Made by a program: the position numbers and the translations under genes. Source: Nitrospira sp. ST-bin5 (GTDB lineage: Bacteria; Nitrospirota; Nitrospiria; Nitrospirales; Nitrospiraceae). From it: a DNA stretch of 64,000 nucleotides. Below the pieces are notes generated by a model. The model was not told the origin of the DNA. It made no database searches and saw only the letters and a program-made list of their open reading frames with translations. The stretch covers positions 200,114 through 264,113 of the forward strand of contig MSXN01000005.1 in assembly GCA_002083555.1 (NCBI GenBank), given 5' to 3'. Of this stretch, positions 34,026-41,606 are shown one piece after another; positions within the stretch are counted from its first letter, which is position 1, and each line of letters opens with the position of its first letter.

Positions 34026-34068
34026 CGTGAGCTGCCTTACAGATCAGCGCCGAGAAGCCCGCTAGGAT
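34026..34068 (+). promoter_or_regulatory. Crp-type class II promoter toward zinc-ribbon gene
   Basis: CGTGAG-CTGC-CTTACA (34026-34041) with TAGGAT (34063-34068) centred 32 bases downstream. The predicted start is near 34075, 40 bases before the gene at 34115. Confidence 0.6.
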
Positions 34069-34114
34069 CGCGCGCAGGATAGCTACACTTCTCCCATCCA
34101 CAAGGAGGTGAACC

Positions 34115-34327
34115 ATGACCTGCGAACGATGCAACGGGCTGATGGTGCGGGAACAGATTTGCGATCTTCAGGGGCGGAGCAGCAGCCTGTGCGTAGACGG
34201 CTATCGCTGCCTGCTCTGTGGCGATCTGGTCGATGCAATGATTCTCGACAACAGACAGCGCTCGCTCAATGGAGTCGAAACATTCAACAGAACTAGACCA
34301 CGTATCCCACAGGTCGTGACGGCATAA
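34115..34327 (+). CDS. small zinc-ribbon-like protein
   Basis: A 70-residue protein with two CxxC knuckles (CERC near the N-terminus and CLLC around residue 33), which look like a zinc ribbon. A perfect AAGGAGGTG precedes the ATG. No family assignment. It may be a small zinc-binding adaptor or regulatory protein. The gene is expressed from a predicted Crp-type promoter, and a broken tautomerase gene follows. Confidence 0.7.
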   Translation: MTCERCNGLMVREQICDLQGRSSSLCVDGYRCLLCGDLVDAMILDNRQRSLNGVETFNRTRPRIPQVVTA

Positions 34328-34365
34328 GAGACAAGAAACATCAACTCAAGAAAGGAGGTAAAATC

Positions 34366-34908
34366 ATGCCACTCGCACAACTCAAAGGACTCAGCGGCTA
34401 TCTCAGCATGGAGCAAAAGCAGGAGCTGATTCGAAAGGTGACGGATGCAATCGTCTCGGTCGAAGGAGAAGGATTGCGGCCCGTGACCTGGGTGATTGTT
34501 GAGGATGTCCCGTTAAACGAGCCCGAAGAATATCGATTTCCTCAAGCGCTCTGGCGTTCGCAATGCTCACGGCCGCATAGTCGGCAAACATCCGCAGCCA
34601 TTCGAACGCCTCTGTATCGAGCAGTCCGCGATCAAAGAGCGCCAGGACTCCGAGCACGTCACCCCGGAAGATTAGAGGGTGTGCCGCAAACGTCCGAATA
34701 CCCTCCCGTGAAAACCAGGAAGGATCGGCAATCCACTCCTCGTCGCCTTGAATTTCGGCAAGCCAGAGAGCTTCTCCGTTCATCGCCACGCGTCCGATCT
34801 TGCGCTCGCCGATCAGGCAGCGATGAAAGGATCCGTCAAGGCGGCCGTAATCAGCCTGCGGATCGTGTGGGACGCCGGCGCTCGCCGCGAGGTGCAAGGA
34901 CCTTGTGA
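34366..34908 (+). pseudogene. 4-oxalocrotonate tautomerase-like, truncated
   Basis: The frame starts with AAAGGAGG and ATG 34366, and residues 1-49 (MPLAQLKGLSGYLSMEQKQ, then ELIRKVTDAIVSVEGEG, then VTWVIVEDV) are clearly those of a tautomerase superfamily protein, with the catalytic-type proline after the initiator. At about 34512 the similarity stops. The remaining 130 residues are an arginine- and serine-rich shadow of the opposite-strand GAF gene. The tautomerase should end near residue 70, so its last third is missing. The extended frame is unlikely to be functional. Confidence 0.75.
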
Positions 34909-35128
34909 GGTCGGAGGTCTCGTTCCGACTGCGACACACCTCGCAGAGCGAATCCCGCTCGGCGAGCCAGATACGAGTTAGAACGGTGTTCGGGCACTGT
35001 GCAATGCCATCAGTGATGGTTCGCAGCACGTCTCGGAGCGCGCGCTGACGGGCGGTCGCAACCATGACCTGGGGAAGTTGGTGGGGATTCATAGTCGTGA
35101 GACTACGAGACCTCGAAAGAATACGCAA
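34403..35128 (-). pseudogene. GAF-domain regulator, C-terminally truncated
   Basis: The minus-strand frame encodes a GAF sensor domain of about 205 residues (VLRTITDGIAQCPNTVLTRIWL, then SAGVPHDP, AHPLIFRGDVLGVLALFDR, FADYAAVSIANARALEEID). It breaks off just after RARL at about 34515, where a helix should lead into an output domain. The last 37 residues are an antisense read of the tautomerase gene. Full proteins of this build usually continue into an AAA+ sigma-54 activator domain or a histidine kinase. The first ATG is 35128; 35092 (MNPHQLPQ) is also possible. The protein may still be made as a stand-alone GAF domain. Confidence 0.7.
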
Positions 35129-35225
35129 CGAGTAATCGTAGATTATGAAATATCGTAGCGCTCTGTGATCGGCAAATCCCTACATCTATTTATACTTTTC
35201 AACTAGTTATCTATCAAGCTCCGCT

Positions 35226-35241
35226 CGGCACACTACCTGCT
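35226..35241 (+). promoter_or_regulatory. possible sigma-54 promoter
   Basis: CGGCAC-ACTAC-CTGCT gives the invariant GG and GC pairs with exactly ten bases between them, the -24/-12 spacing of sigma-54 promoters, with one mismatch in each half. It lies 66 bases before the AhpD-like gene at 35307, downstream of the divergent GAF regulator fragment. An AT-rich tract (35180-35220) that could bend stands just upstream. Confidence 0.45.
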
Positions 35242-35306
35242 GTAGACGAGTGTAACCGCAGCAACCGGCGCGCGGATCTACTCATCAATCAACCCAAGGA
35301 GGCATC

Positions 35307-35876
35307 ATGAACCGCATTGCACAACTGGATCCTCAGACCACCACTGGCCAGGCCAAGATTCTCTTCGATGGCGTCCAGGGAAAATTGGGCGTCGTGCCTA
35401 ACCTGATTCGAGTACTGGGCAATACGCCCGCTGCGCTCAAAGGTTACCTCAATTTCAGCGCCGCCCTTGCGGATGGAAGCTTCAGCCCGAAGGTTCGTGA
35501 ACAGGTCGCGCTCGCGGTCGCCGAGACGAATCAATGCGCATATTGCCTTAGTGCGCACACGTTTATCGGCGGCAAGCTGGGGCTGACCCAGCAGGACCTC
35601 GCCGAGGCGCGACAGGCCAATGCCGCCGATCCGCGAATCGATGCCATCCTCAAGCTCGCGCACAGCATTGTGGTGCAGCGGGGCGAGCTGGGGGCGACGG
35701 GCCTCGACCAAGCACGTCGGGCGGGGCTGACCGACAGCGAGATCGTTGAAACGGTGGCCCATGTCGCGCTGAACATTTTCAGCAACTACATCAACCATAT
35801 CGCCGGCACTGTCATCGACTTTCCTGAAGTCACACTCACGCATGGGTGCGCTGCCTCTTCTTGCGCCTGCGGCTAA
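35307..35876 (+). CDS. AhpD-like carboxymuconolactone decarboxylase family protein
   Basis: A 189-residue protein of the peroxidase-related AhpD group: VPNLIRVLGNTPAALKGYLNF, the redox pair in NQCAYCLSAHTFIG and VVETVAHVALNIFSNYINH. It should reduce peroxides or act on a carboxymuconolactone-like substrate with the CxxC pair. The C-terminus ends in a cysteine-rich tail (CAASSCACG). GGAGG precedes the ATG. It opens a codirectional run of enzyme genes up to 40033. Confidence 0.85.
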   Translation: MNRIAQLDPQTTTGQAKILFDGVQGKLGVVPNLIRVLGNTPAALKGYLNFSAALADGSFSPKVREQVALAVAETNQCAYCLSAHTFIGGKLGLTQQDLAEARQANAADPRIDAILKLAHSIVVQRGELGATGLDQARRAGLTDSEIVETVAHVALNIFSNYINHIAGTVIDFPEVTLTHGCAASSCACG

Positions 35877-35940
35877 AGGCAGAAGACTAGTGGAGTCTCA
35901 AGGAACGTACCCTGATCAACACCGAAGAAAGGATGCCATC

Positions 35941-36744
35941 ATGACCATGTTTGTTCGATCAATCGTCGTATCACTCGCAGCTGTTGTCGTGAGTCTTCCC
36001 CTGATATCAGTAGTGTACGCACAGGACCCGAAACCGACCGTCCCACACTATACGGGACCACGGGAGGATGCGCCGGTCCCACGTCCTGGCCTGATACCCA
36101 AGAAGGGCCGGGTCGCTGTGGTCGTGACCGATCCACAAAACGACTTCCTGAGCCCGAAGGGGGTGGCCTGGGGTGTGGTCGGACAGAGCGTGCAGGAAAA
36201 TCATACGGTCGAACATATCGAGAGTCTCTTCAAGGCTGCCAAGGCAGCCGAGGTGCCGGTCTTCGTCAGCCCGCACTATTACTATCCGCATGACCATCGG
36301 TGGAAGTTCGGCGGCGCGCTGGAAGCGTTGATGCACAACATCGGGATGTTTGATCGGAAAGCGCCTTTGACGCAGGAGGGTTTTATCGGCTCGGGAGCCG
36401 ATTGGCTGGACCGCTACAAGCCCTTTATTGAGGACGGTCGTACGGTTGTGACCAGCCCGCACAAGGTGTTCGGTCCCGAGTCGAACGATCTCATCTTGCA
36501 ACTTCGAAAGGCCGATGTCAGTCAAGTAATCCTCGCCGGGATGTCCGCCAATCTCTGCACGGAATCCCATCTGCGCGAGTTGCTGGAAGAGGGATTCGAG
36601 GTCGTTGTGGTGACCGATGCCACGGCCGCTGCCAAGCTGCCGGGGTTCGACGGCTATGAGGCGGCCTTCGTGAATTTCCGTTTGATCGCGAGTGATGTGT
36701 GGAACACCGCTCAGACGGTCAAGATTCTCTCGGCGATCAAGTAA
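35941..36744 (+). CDS. exported isochorismatase-like cysteine hydrolase
   Basis: A 267-residue protein with a signal peptide (IVVSLAAVVVSLPLISVVYA) followed by an isochorismatase fold. The catalytic triad candidates are the aspartate of VVTDPQNDF, the lysine near VTSPHKVFG and the cysteine of LAGMSANLCTESH. The signal peptide is unusual for this mostly cytoplasmic superfamily. AAAGGA precedes ATG 35941. Related enzymes hydrolyse amides, ethers or nicotinamide; the substrate here is unknown. Confidence 0.85.
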   Translation: MTMFVRSIVVSLAAVVVSLPLISVVYAQDPKPTVPHYTGPREDAPVPRPGLIPKKGRVAVVVTDPQNDFLSPKGVAWGVVGQSVQENHTVEHIESLFKAAKAAEVPVFVSPHYYYPHDHRWKFGGALEALMHNIGMFDRKAPLTQEGFIGSGADWLDRYKPFIEDGRTVVTSPHKVFGPESNDLILQLRKADVSQVILAGMSANLCTESHLRELLEEGFEVVVVTDATAAAKLPGFDGYEAAFVNFRLIASDVWNTAQTVKILSAIK

Positions 36745-36788
36745 TGATTCGTGCCAGTAGTTGCACGATCTTTAATAAGGGAGGACCC

Positions 36789-37163
36789 ATGAAAACAGCG
36801 ATTATTATCATGTCCGATCCGAAGAGCGGCTCAGAGGAAGCACTCGGCCGAGTCTTTAACGCGCTGGCGCTCGCATCTGAAAGCAAGCAGAAGGGGGATG
36901 AGGTGGCCGTGGTGTTCAACGGCGCCGGCACGCGGTGGCCGGCGGAGCTGACCAAGCTGTCGCATCCGGCTAATGCGCTCTACAACTCGGTTCGCGACGT
37001 CGTACAGGGCGCCTCCTGCGGATGCGCGGATGTCTTTGGCGCCAAAGAAGGCGTGGAATCATGCGGTGTGCCGCTGAAGAAAGATAACGCATTGGCCGGA
37101 ACGTCCGGCCTCTTGAGCCTGCGCCGGTATGTGACGGACGGGTGGCAGACGATCGTATTTTGA
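36789..37163 (+). CDS. DsrE family protein, second paralogue
   Basis: A 124-residue DsrE-fold protein (MKTAIIIMSDPKSGSEEALG, FNGAGTRWPAEL, CGCADVFGAKEGVESCGVPL). It carries two cysteine clusters, CGC and SCGV, in the places where the 33510 paralogue has CDFC and ACGV. GGGAGG precedes the ATG. It probably takes part in sulfane-sulfur relay or thiol redox reactions, followed after the hairpin at 37178 by the PPOX gene and then by the second four-helix membrane gene. Confidence 0.85.
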   Translation: MKTAIIIMSDPKSGSEEALGRVFNALALASESKQKGDEVAVVFNGAGTRWPAELTKLSHPANALYNSVRDVVQGASCGCADVFGAKEGVESCGVPLKKDNALAGTSGLLSLRRYVTDGWQTIVF

Positions 37164-37177
37164 GCCGTGCTCATGGT

Positions 37178-37205
37178 GGCGGCCGGGAGTTCACTCCCGG
37201 CCGCC
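37178..37205. other. perfect GC-rich hairpin after dsrE paralogue
   Basis: GGCGGCCGGGAGT and its exact complement are separated by two bases, giving a 12-13 base-pair stem just 14 bases after the DsrE stop. No T tract follows. The first DsrE copy is also followed by a strong hairpin (33455-33498). Confidence 0.8.
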
Positions 37206-37236
37206 AGGGGGCTGACGGCCTGCGAGGGGAAACACG

Positions 37237-37830
37237 ATGGCAACGAAATATCTCGATCTGACATTTACGGATTCGGTATGTCGCGCGCAGCAGCAATACT
37301 ATGGGCGCACGGGTGCAATCACCGGCGCATCCGAACGGGACCCGCTCGGCCAGGCCGAGGCCGGGTTCATCGCGGCGCGAGACAGCTTCTACCTGGGGTC
37401 TATCAGCGAAAGCGGATGGCCCTACATCCAGCATCGTGGAGGACCTCAGGGATTTTTGCGAGTCATCGACGAAAGGACTCTGGCATTCGCCGATTACAAG
37501 GGCAACCGACAATTGCTCACGACCGGCAACGTCTCCGTGAACGATCGCGTCGCGCTGTTTCTCATGGACTATAAGAACCGCGCCCGACTGAAACTTCTTG
37601 GTCATGCCCGTGTCGAGGACGCCCGCGTCCATCCGGAACTCGTCGCGCAGATTGCCGATTCGAAGATGCGGTCGAGCGTGGAGCGTCTGGTCTTTATCGA
37701 TGTCGTCTCGTTCGATTGGAACTGCCCGAAACACATCACCCCACTCTATTCCATGGGCGAGGTGGAAGAGGTCATGGGACCGTTGAAATCCCGTATCGCC
37801 GAGCTAGAGGGGCAACCTCGGTCATTTTAA
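37237..37830 (+). CDS. pyridoxamine 5'-phosphate oxidase family protein
   Basis: A 197-residue flavin-binding split-barrel protein (PPOX class): AGFIAARDSFYLGSISESGWPYIQHRGGPQGFLRVI, FADYKGNRQLLTTGNV and VALFLMDYKNRARLKLLGHARV. Members use FMN, F420 or haem to reduce or oxidise small molecules; which one applies cannot be told. The GAGGGG before ATG 37237 supports the start. It lies between the second DsrE and membrane protein genes. Confidence 0.85.
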   Translation: MATKYLDLTFTDSVCRAQQQYYGRTGAITGASERDPLGQAEAGFIAARDSFYLGSISESGWPYIQHRGGPQGFLRVIDERTLAFADYKGNRQLLTTGNVSVNDRVALFLMDYKNRARLKLLGHARVEDARVHPELVAQIADSKMRSSVERLVFIDVVSFDWNCPKHITPLYSMGEVEEVMGPLKSRIAELEGQPRSF

Positions 37831-37895
37831 GACTCGACGATGAGCGGGCGCCTGTCGGTGTAATCATCACAGTCATTCGCGAAGGAGGAACGGAG

Positions 37896-38294
37896 ATGGG
37901 AACGCGGCATTACTTACGAAATCCTCTATGGTTTTTCATCGACCTGATGCGCCAACCGATATGGGTCTCCGTCTGGGTGATCGCCCTGATGATTGTCAAC
38001 CTGGCTGGCGTGGTGTTTTGGAGCGAACCGCTGGCCAAGCTCATCGTGGTCGTTTTCATGCTGTCGGCCATGCTGATGATGGGGCTCTATGCGGTATTCG
38101 GCTTTGAACGGATACTCGGCTTGGGACACATATTCTGGATTCCCTTACTGTGGTATCTCATCATCCAGCTTCAACAGACTGAAGGGCCGTTTGCCGGCTA
38201 CCTCGTCGTGCTCTCCCTGGTGATCGGCATTTCGTTGCTCTTCGATATACGCGATGTGTGGATCTATCTGTCAGCCAAACGGGTGCGGCCCTGA
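37896..38294 (+). CDS. four-helix membrane protein, paralogue of the 33021 gene
   Basis: A 132-residue membrane protein with about four helices (ISVWVIALMIVNLAGVVFW-like, LIVVVFMLSAMLMMGLYAVF, and so on). It shares LGLGH, SAMLMMGLYA and a WIPLL helix with the 33021 product. AAGGAGG precedes ATG 37896. The repeated pairing with a DsrE gene suggests that the membrane protein works with DsrE in sulfur or redox relay, but no function is known to me. Confidence 0.7.
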   Translation: MGTRHYLRNPLWFFIDLMRQPIWVSVWVIALMIVNLAGVVFWSEPLAKLIVVVFMLSAMLMMGLYAVFGFERILGLGHIFWIPLLWYLIIQLQQTEGPFAGYLVVLSLVIGISLLFDIRDVWIYLSAKRVRP

Positions 38295-38335
38295 GTTGTT
38301 GTCTGTAGCCTTATAAGAGAAGGAGCGAAGTAATC

Positions 38336-39193
38336 ATGACACATTCTTCATCAGCCATCCTGGGCCATACGATTCATGGGCAAGGCATCGAGAAGGTACT
38401 GCTGTTGCATCACTGGATGGGTGATGCAGGAAGTTACGATCCTCTGATTCCTTACCTCAACCCGGTCACCTATACCTACGCGTTTGCAGATGTGCGAGGG
38501 TATGGCACGTCGCGGCATCTTTCGGGCGCGTACAGCGTGGACGAGGTAGCGGAGGATGCGTTTGATCTGGCCGACAGCCTCGGTTGGACCGACTTCCATG
38601 TCATCGGGCATTCGATGTCGGGTATGGTTGTGCAACGGATGTTGGTCGATGATTGGATTTCCGGTGTGAAACGGATCAAGAGCGCGATCGCGATTACGCC
38701 GGTGTCTGCTGATGGCTATCCTGCCGACGAAGGAACTAAGAAATTTCTCTGGGACTTGATCCACGAGCCTGAACTGACGGAACAGGGCTTCTTTATGCTC
38801 ACTGGACAGCGGCTCCTTCCGGCTTGGGGACGGATGAAGACGAACCGGCATCTCCAAACCTCTACGAAAGAAGCCGTCAAGGGTTACTACCGGATGTGGT
38901 TGGAAACCGACTTTTCCGAGGAGGTCCGCAGAGCCAAGGTCGATATACCATTGCTGGTGATTGGCGGGCGGCAGGATCTCCCTGGTTTCCAAGAGGAGCA
39001 CCTGAGAAAGACCGTCGGCGGCTGGTTTCCGAACGTGGAGTTCACGTTTATCACAGACGCCGGCCACTTCCCGATGGACGAGACGCCGGTGTATCTGGCG
39101 AGTCTTATCGAGCGTTTTCTGGACACCCGTCGTGGCGCCCGCCATGAGAAACAGGCGCTTAGGCACATGGATTCAGTACTCAATGCGGTTTAA
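38336..39193 (+). CDS. alpha/beta hydrolase
   Basis: A 285-residue alpha/beta hydrolase: HHWMGDAGSYDPLIPYL oxyanion region, the nucleophile elbow FHVIGHSMSGMVVQ (GHSMS), a later aspartate in VIGGRQDLPGF and a histidine in DAGHFPMDE, completing the catalytic triad. It resembles esterases or lactonases of the AB_hydrolase_1 group. It is cotranscribed with the SDR gene or close upstream of it. The substrate is unknown. Confidence 0.88.
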   Translation: MTHSSSAILGHTIHGQGIEKVLLLHHWMGDAGSYDPLIPYLNPVTYTYAFADVRGYGTSRHLSGAYSVDEVAEDAFDLADSLGWTDFHVIGHSMSGMVVQRMLVDDWISGVKRIKSAIAITPVSADGYPADEGTKKFLWDLIHEPELTEQGFFMLTGQRLLPAWGRMKTNRHLQTSTKEAVKGYYRMWLETDFSEEVRRAKVDIPLLVIGGRQDLPGFQEEHLRKTVGGWFPNVEFTFITDAGHFPMDETPVYLASLIERFLDTRRGARHEKQALRHMDSVLNAV

Positions 39194-39265
39194 CGATCCA
39201 GCGTTATTCATTCATCAAGGTCTCGTCTTGGTTGTTAACTAGGGCTCTGATCATGGAGGTCATCA

Positions 39266-40033
39266 ATGGACCGTTCGAATCGCCCCATCGCCCTCATTGT
39301 CGGTGGCTCCAGCGGCATCGGGTTTGCCACCGCGAAGCGCTTGTTGGAACGTCACATCCCGGTCACGATCATCGGCAAGTCCAAAAGCAAACTGGAAGCG
39401 GCTCTTGCTGAGCTATCGAGGTTTGGGACTGTTGAAGCACTCCACGCTGACTTGTACGCAGCGAAGGATGTCCAGCGTGTTATGGCATTTGCCGGTGACC
39501 AGAACCGCCCTATCAAATATTTGGTGAATGCCGCGGGGTATTTCAAGCCGACGCCGTTTCTCGATCATACAGGCGAAGACTACGATATGTACCTGGATCT
39601 GAACCGGGCCCTCTTCTTCATTTCCCAAGCCGTTGCCAAGAACATGGCGGCGAACGGTGGAGGATCTATCGTGCATATCGGTTCCATGTGGGCGCGACAA
39701 GCGATCAAAGCGACGCCGTCTTCGGCCTATTCTATGGCAAAAGCAGGACTGCATGCGCTCACCCAACATATGGCGATGGAGCTGGCCGGCCACAACATCC
39801 GTGTCAATGCCGTTTCCCCGGCTGTGGTCCACACGCCGATTTACCAGGCGTTCATCGAGCCCAGTAAAGTTGAGGAGACATTGTCTTCCTTCAACGGCTT
39901 TCATCCAATCGGCCGGATCGGGACTCCTGATGACGTGGCGCGAGCCATCCAATTCTTACTGAGCGACGATGCTGCTTGGGTGACTGGTGCTATTTGGGAT
40001 GTCGATGGGGGAGTGATGGCGGGACGTAACTAA
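39266..40033 (+). CDS. SDR family oxidoreductase
   Basis: A 255-residue classical short-chain dehydrogenase: VGGSSGIGFATAKRLL (glycine motif), NAAGYF, SIVHIGSMWARQAIKATPSSAYSMAKAGLHAL (Ser, YxxxK) and DDAAWVTGAIWDVDGGV. It is NAD(P)-dependent and would reduce or oxidise an alcohol or ketone. GGAGG precedes the ATG. It ends the 35.3-40.0 kb codirectional cluster. Confidence 0.9.
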   Translation: MDRSNRPIALIVGGSSGIGFATAKRLLERHIPVTIIGKSKSKLEAALAELSRFGTVEALHADLYAAKDVQRVMAFAGDQNRPIKYLVNAAGYFKPTPFLDHTGEDYDMYLDLNRALFFISQAVAKNMAANGGGSIVHIGSMWARQAIKATPSSAYSMAKAGLHALTQHMAMELAGHNIRVNAVSPAVVHTPIYQAFIEPSKVEETLSSFNGFHPIGRIGTPDDVARAIQFLLSDDAAWVTGAIWDVDGGVMAGRN

Positions 40034-40094
40034 TCAACAGGGGGAAAGAAGCGCTCTCCTTTGTCTCAAGCAGGGATGTCGGCCTAAGCAGTAT

Positions 40095-40913
40095 TCATGA
40101 TTGTGGGCGGTTTGCGTACCGGCCTAGCTGCGTCACGAATGGGAAGCGGAGCATCATGAGGAGGTTCAGGCAGACCGGTGGACCGAGATGCTCAAGGCCG
40201 ATCTTCATGCCGGGCTGTCCCAACGCCGGTTCGGCACAATAGGTGCCGAACAGGCGATCCCACCAGGGCACGTTGAATCCGTAGTTGCTGTTGGTTTCTC
40301 GCACGTCCGTCGAATGGTGAATTCGATGCATGTCCGGCGTGACGACGAACCACCGGAGCACCCGATCGAGGGTGGCAGGCATTCGAACATTGCTGTGGTT
40401 GAAGAGGGCCGCACTGTTCAAGACGACCTCAAAGATCACGACCGCCAGCGGAGCCATGCCCAGCACGAGGACCGACAGGGCCTTCACTCCTGTTGAGAGG
40501 ATGATCTCGACCGGGTGAAAACGCACCCCGCTGGTCACATCCAGGTCCAGGTCGGAGTGGTGCATCATATGAAAGCGCCACAAGATCGGCACGTAATGAA
40601 AGACTTGATGCTGCCAATAGATGATGAAATCGAGTGCGAGAACAGCCAAAGCGAGTTCAATCCAGACCGGCCCTTCGACCCAGTTCAAGAGTCCCCAGCG
40701 ATGGTTCTGCGTCATAGCCGCTGTCGCCACTACGCTGCCCATGAACAGCAGCCGGGCGAGGACGGTGTTCAAGGCCACAATCGTCAGATTACCACCCCAA
40801 CGACAGAGTTTTGATGCCGTCAGTTTCCGCCGAGGCGCCAAGAGTTCCCACGTCGCCATTACCCCAAGGACGGATACATACGATCCAATCCGAATGAGAT
40901 CGACAGCCTCCAT
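40095..40913 (-). CDS. sterol desaturase/fatty acid hydroxylase family protein
   Basis: A 272-residue membrane protein with several hydrophobic helices and the three histidine boxes of the family: WQHQVFH, HMMHHSDLDLD and DMHRIHHSTD. These bind a di-iron centre that inserts oxygen into or desaturates lipid chains. It may modify fatty acids, hopanoids or carotenoids. The ATG at 40913 follows GGGAGGAGG. It stands opposite to its neighbours. Confidence 0.88.
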   Translation of the reverse strand: MEAVDLIRIGSYVSVLGVMATWELLAPRRKLTASKLCRWGGNLTIVALNTVLARLLFMGSVVATAAMTQNHRWGLLNWVEGPVWIELALAVLALDFIIYWQHQVFHYVPILWRFHMMHHSDLDLDVTSGVRFHPVEIILSTGVKALSVLVLGMAPLAVVIFEVVLNSAALFNHSNVRMPATLDRVLRWFVVTPDMHRIHHSTDVRETNSNYGFNVPWWDRLFGTYCAEPALGQPGMKIGLEHLGPPVCLNLLMMLRFPFVTQLGRYANRPQS

Positions 40914-41259
40914 TGACCGACCTCCTCCCAATTCTATGCAGCTGACAACGCGATCATACTCCTGTTCCTGAGAGTCAGAGGCAGGAAACGCTGAATGGAT
41001 TCAGGCTTGAGTCACTAGCCGTCATCATCGTTTGATGTTTCCTTCGAACTGTAAGCTGCCTCACAGCAGCTAGGCCGTAAAGGCCATATGATCCACGCAA
41101 CACTCCGGTCTTGGAAACACGACGAGAGAAGCCACCGATATGGCCCACACCCTGGAAAGGAGGACCCCTCATGAGCGAGTCCTGAATCTGTCCCGATGCG
41201 CTGATGTTCGGTATAGAGCGTCTTTCCCAACTTCGCTAACCCTAACAAAGGAGATTCCG
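40914..41259. other. control region between sterol desaturase and bufA
   Basis: The 346-base gap holds the Crp-type promoter (41050-41092) and a tiny leader reading frame at 41171 that begins with ATG after a very strong AAAGGAGG and stops after four codons (MSES). No larger gene is seen. Confidence 0.5.
41050..41092 (+). promoter_or_regulatory. Crp-type class II promoter toward the bufferin operon
   Basis: TGTAAG-CTGC-CTCACA (41050-41065) with a near-consensus -10 TATGAT (41087-41092), centres 32 bases apart. The start would be near 41099, leaving a 160-base leader before bufA. Confidence 0.75.
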
Positions 41260-41595
41260 ATGAACGCAACGACGAAGAAGCACACCATGATCCACTCCGC
41301 ATTGTTAGTAGCGTTGAGCTTTGCAGGCGCCCAAGCTGCGAGTGCGGCTCCAAAGATGGCGGAAATGCCGGCCGGTTGGGAAGCCTGTGGTGGCGTCGCC
41401 AAGGCGGGAATGAACGACTGTGCGGTCAAGACCAGCCTCCATTCCTGTGTGGGCCAGTCCAAGACCGACAATGAGGCCGACTCGTATGTGTTCCTGCCGA
41501 AGGGCTTGTGCACCAAAATCGCCAAGGGCACCGTGTTGCCCATTACGAAAGACGATCTGGCGAAGATGAAAGAGATGATGATGAAAAAGATGTAG
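41260..41595 (+). CDS. bufA: BufA1-type bufferin (DUF2282) metallophore precursor
   Basis: A 111-residue exported protein with a signal peptide (TMIHSALLVALSFAGAQAASAA) and the DUF2282 core EACGGVAKAGMNDCAV, LHSCVGQSKTDNEADSY, LPKGLCTKIAKG. The four cysteines (43, 54, 63, 84) sit at the places where bufferins are modified into thiooxazoles by a BufB/BufC complex to bind copper. GGAG precedes ATG 41260. The C-terminus is methionine- and lysine-rich (MKEMMMKKM), which might add copper binding. It is the first gene of the bufA-bufB-bufC-DoxX operon. Confidence 0.92.
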   Translation: MNATTKKHTMIHSALLVALSFAGAQAASAAPKMAEMPAGWEACGGVAKAGMNDCAVKTSLHSCVGQSKTDNEADSYVFLPKGLCTKIAKGTVLPITKDDLAKMKEMMMKKM

Positions 41596-41606
41596 GACGA
41601 CCAGCG

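Noticed and set aside
34513..34908. 130-residue C-terminal extension of the tautomerase frame
   Set aside because: It is the antisense read of the GAF gene and has no similarity to any tautomerase.
37858..37873. TGTAAT-CA-TCACAG before the membrane protein gene at 37896
   Set aside because: The spacing between arms is two bases too short for the palindrome and it lies within 40 bases of the start codon.
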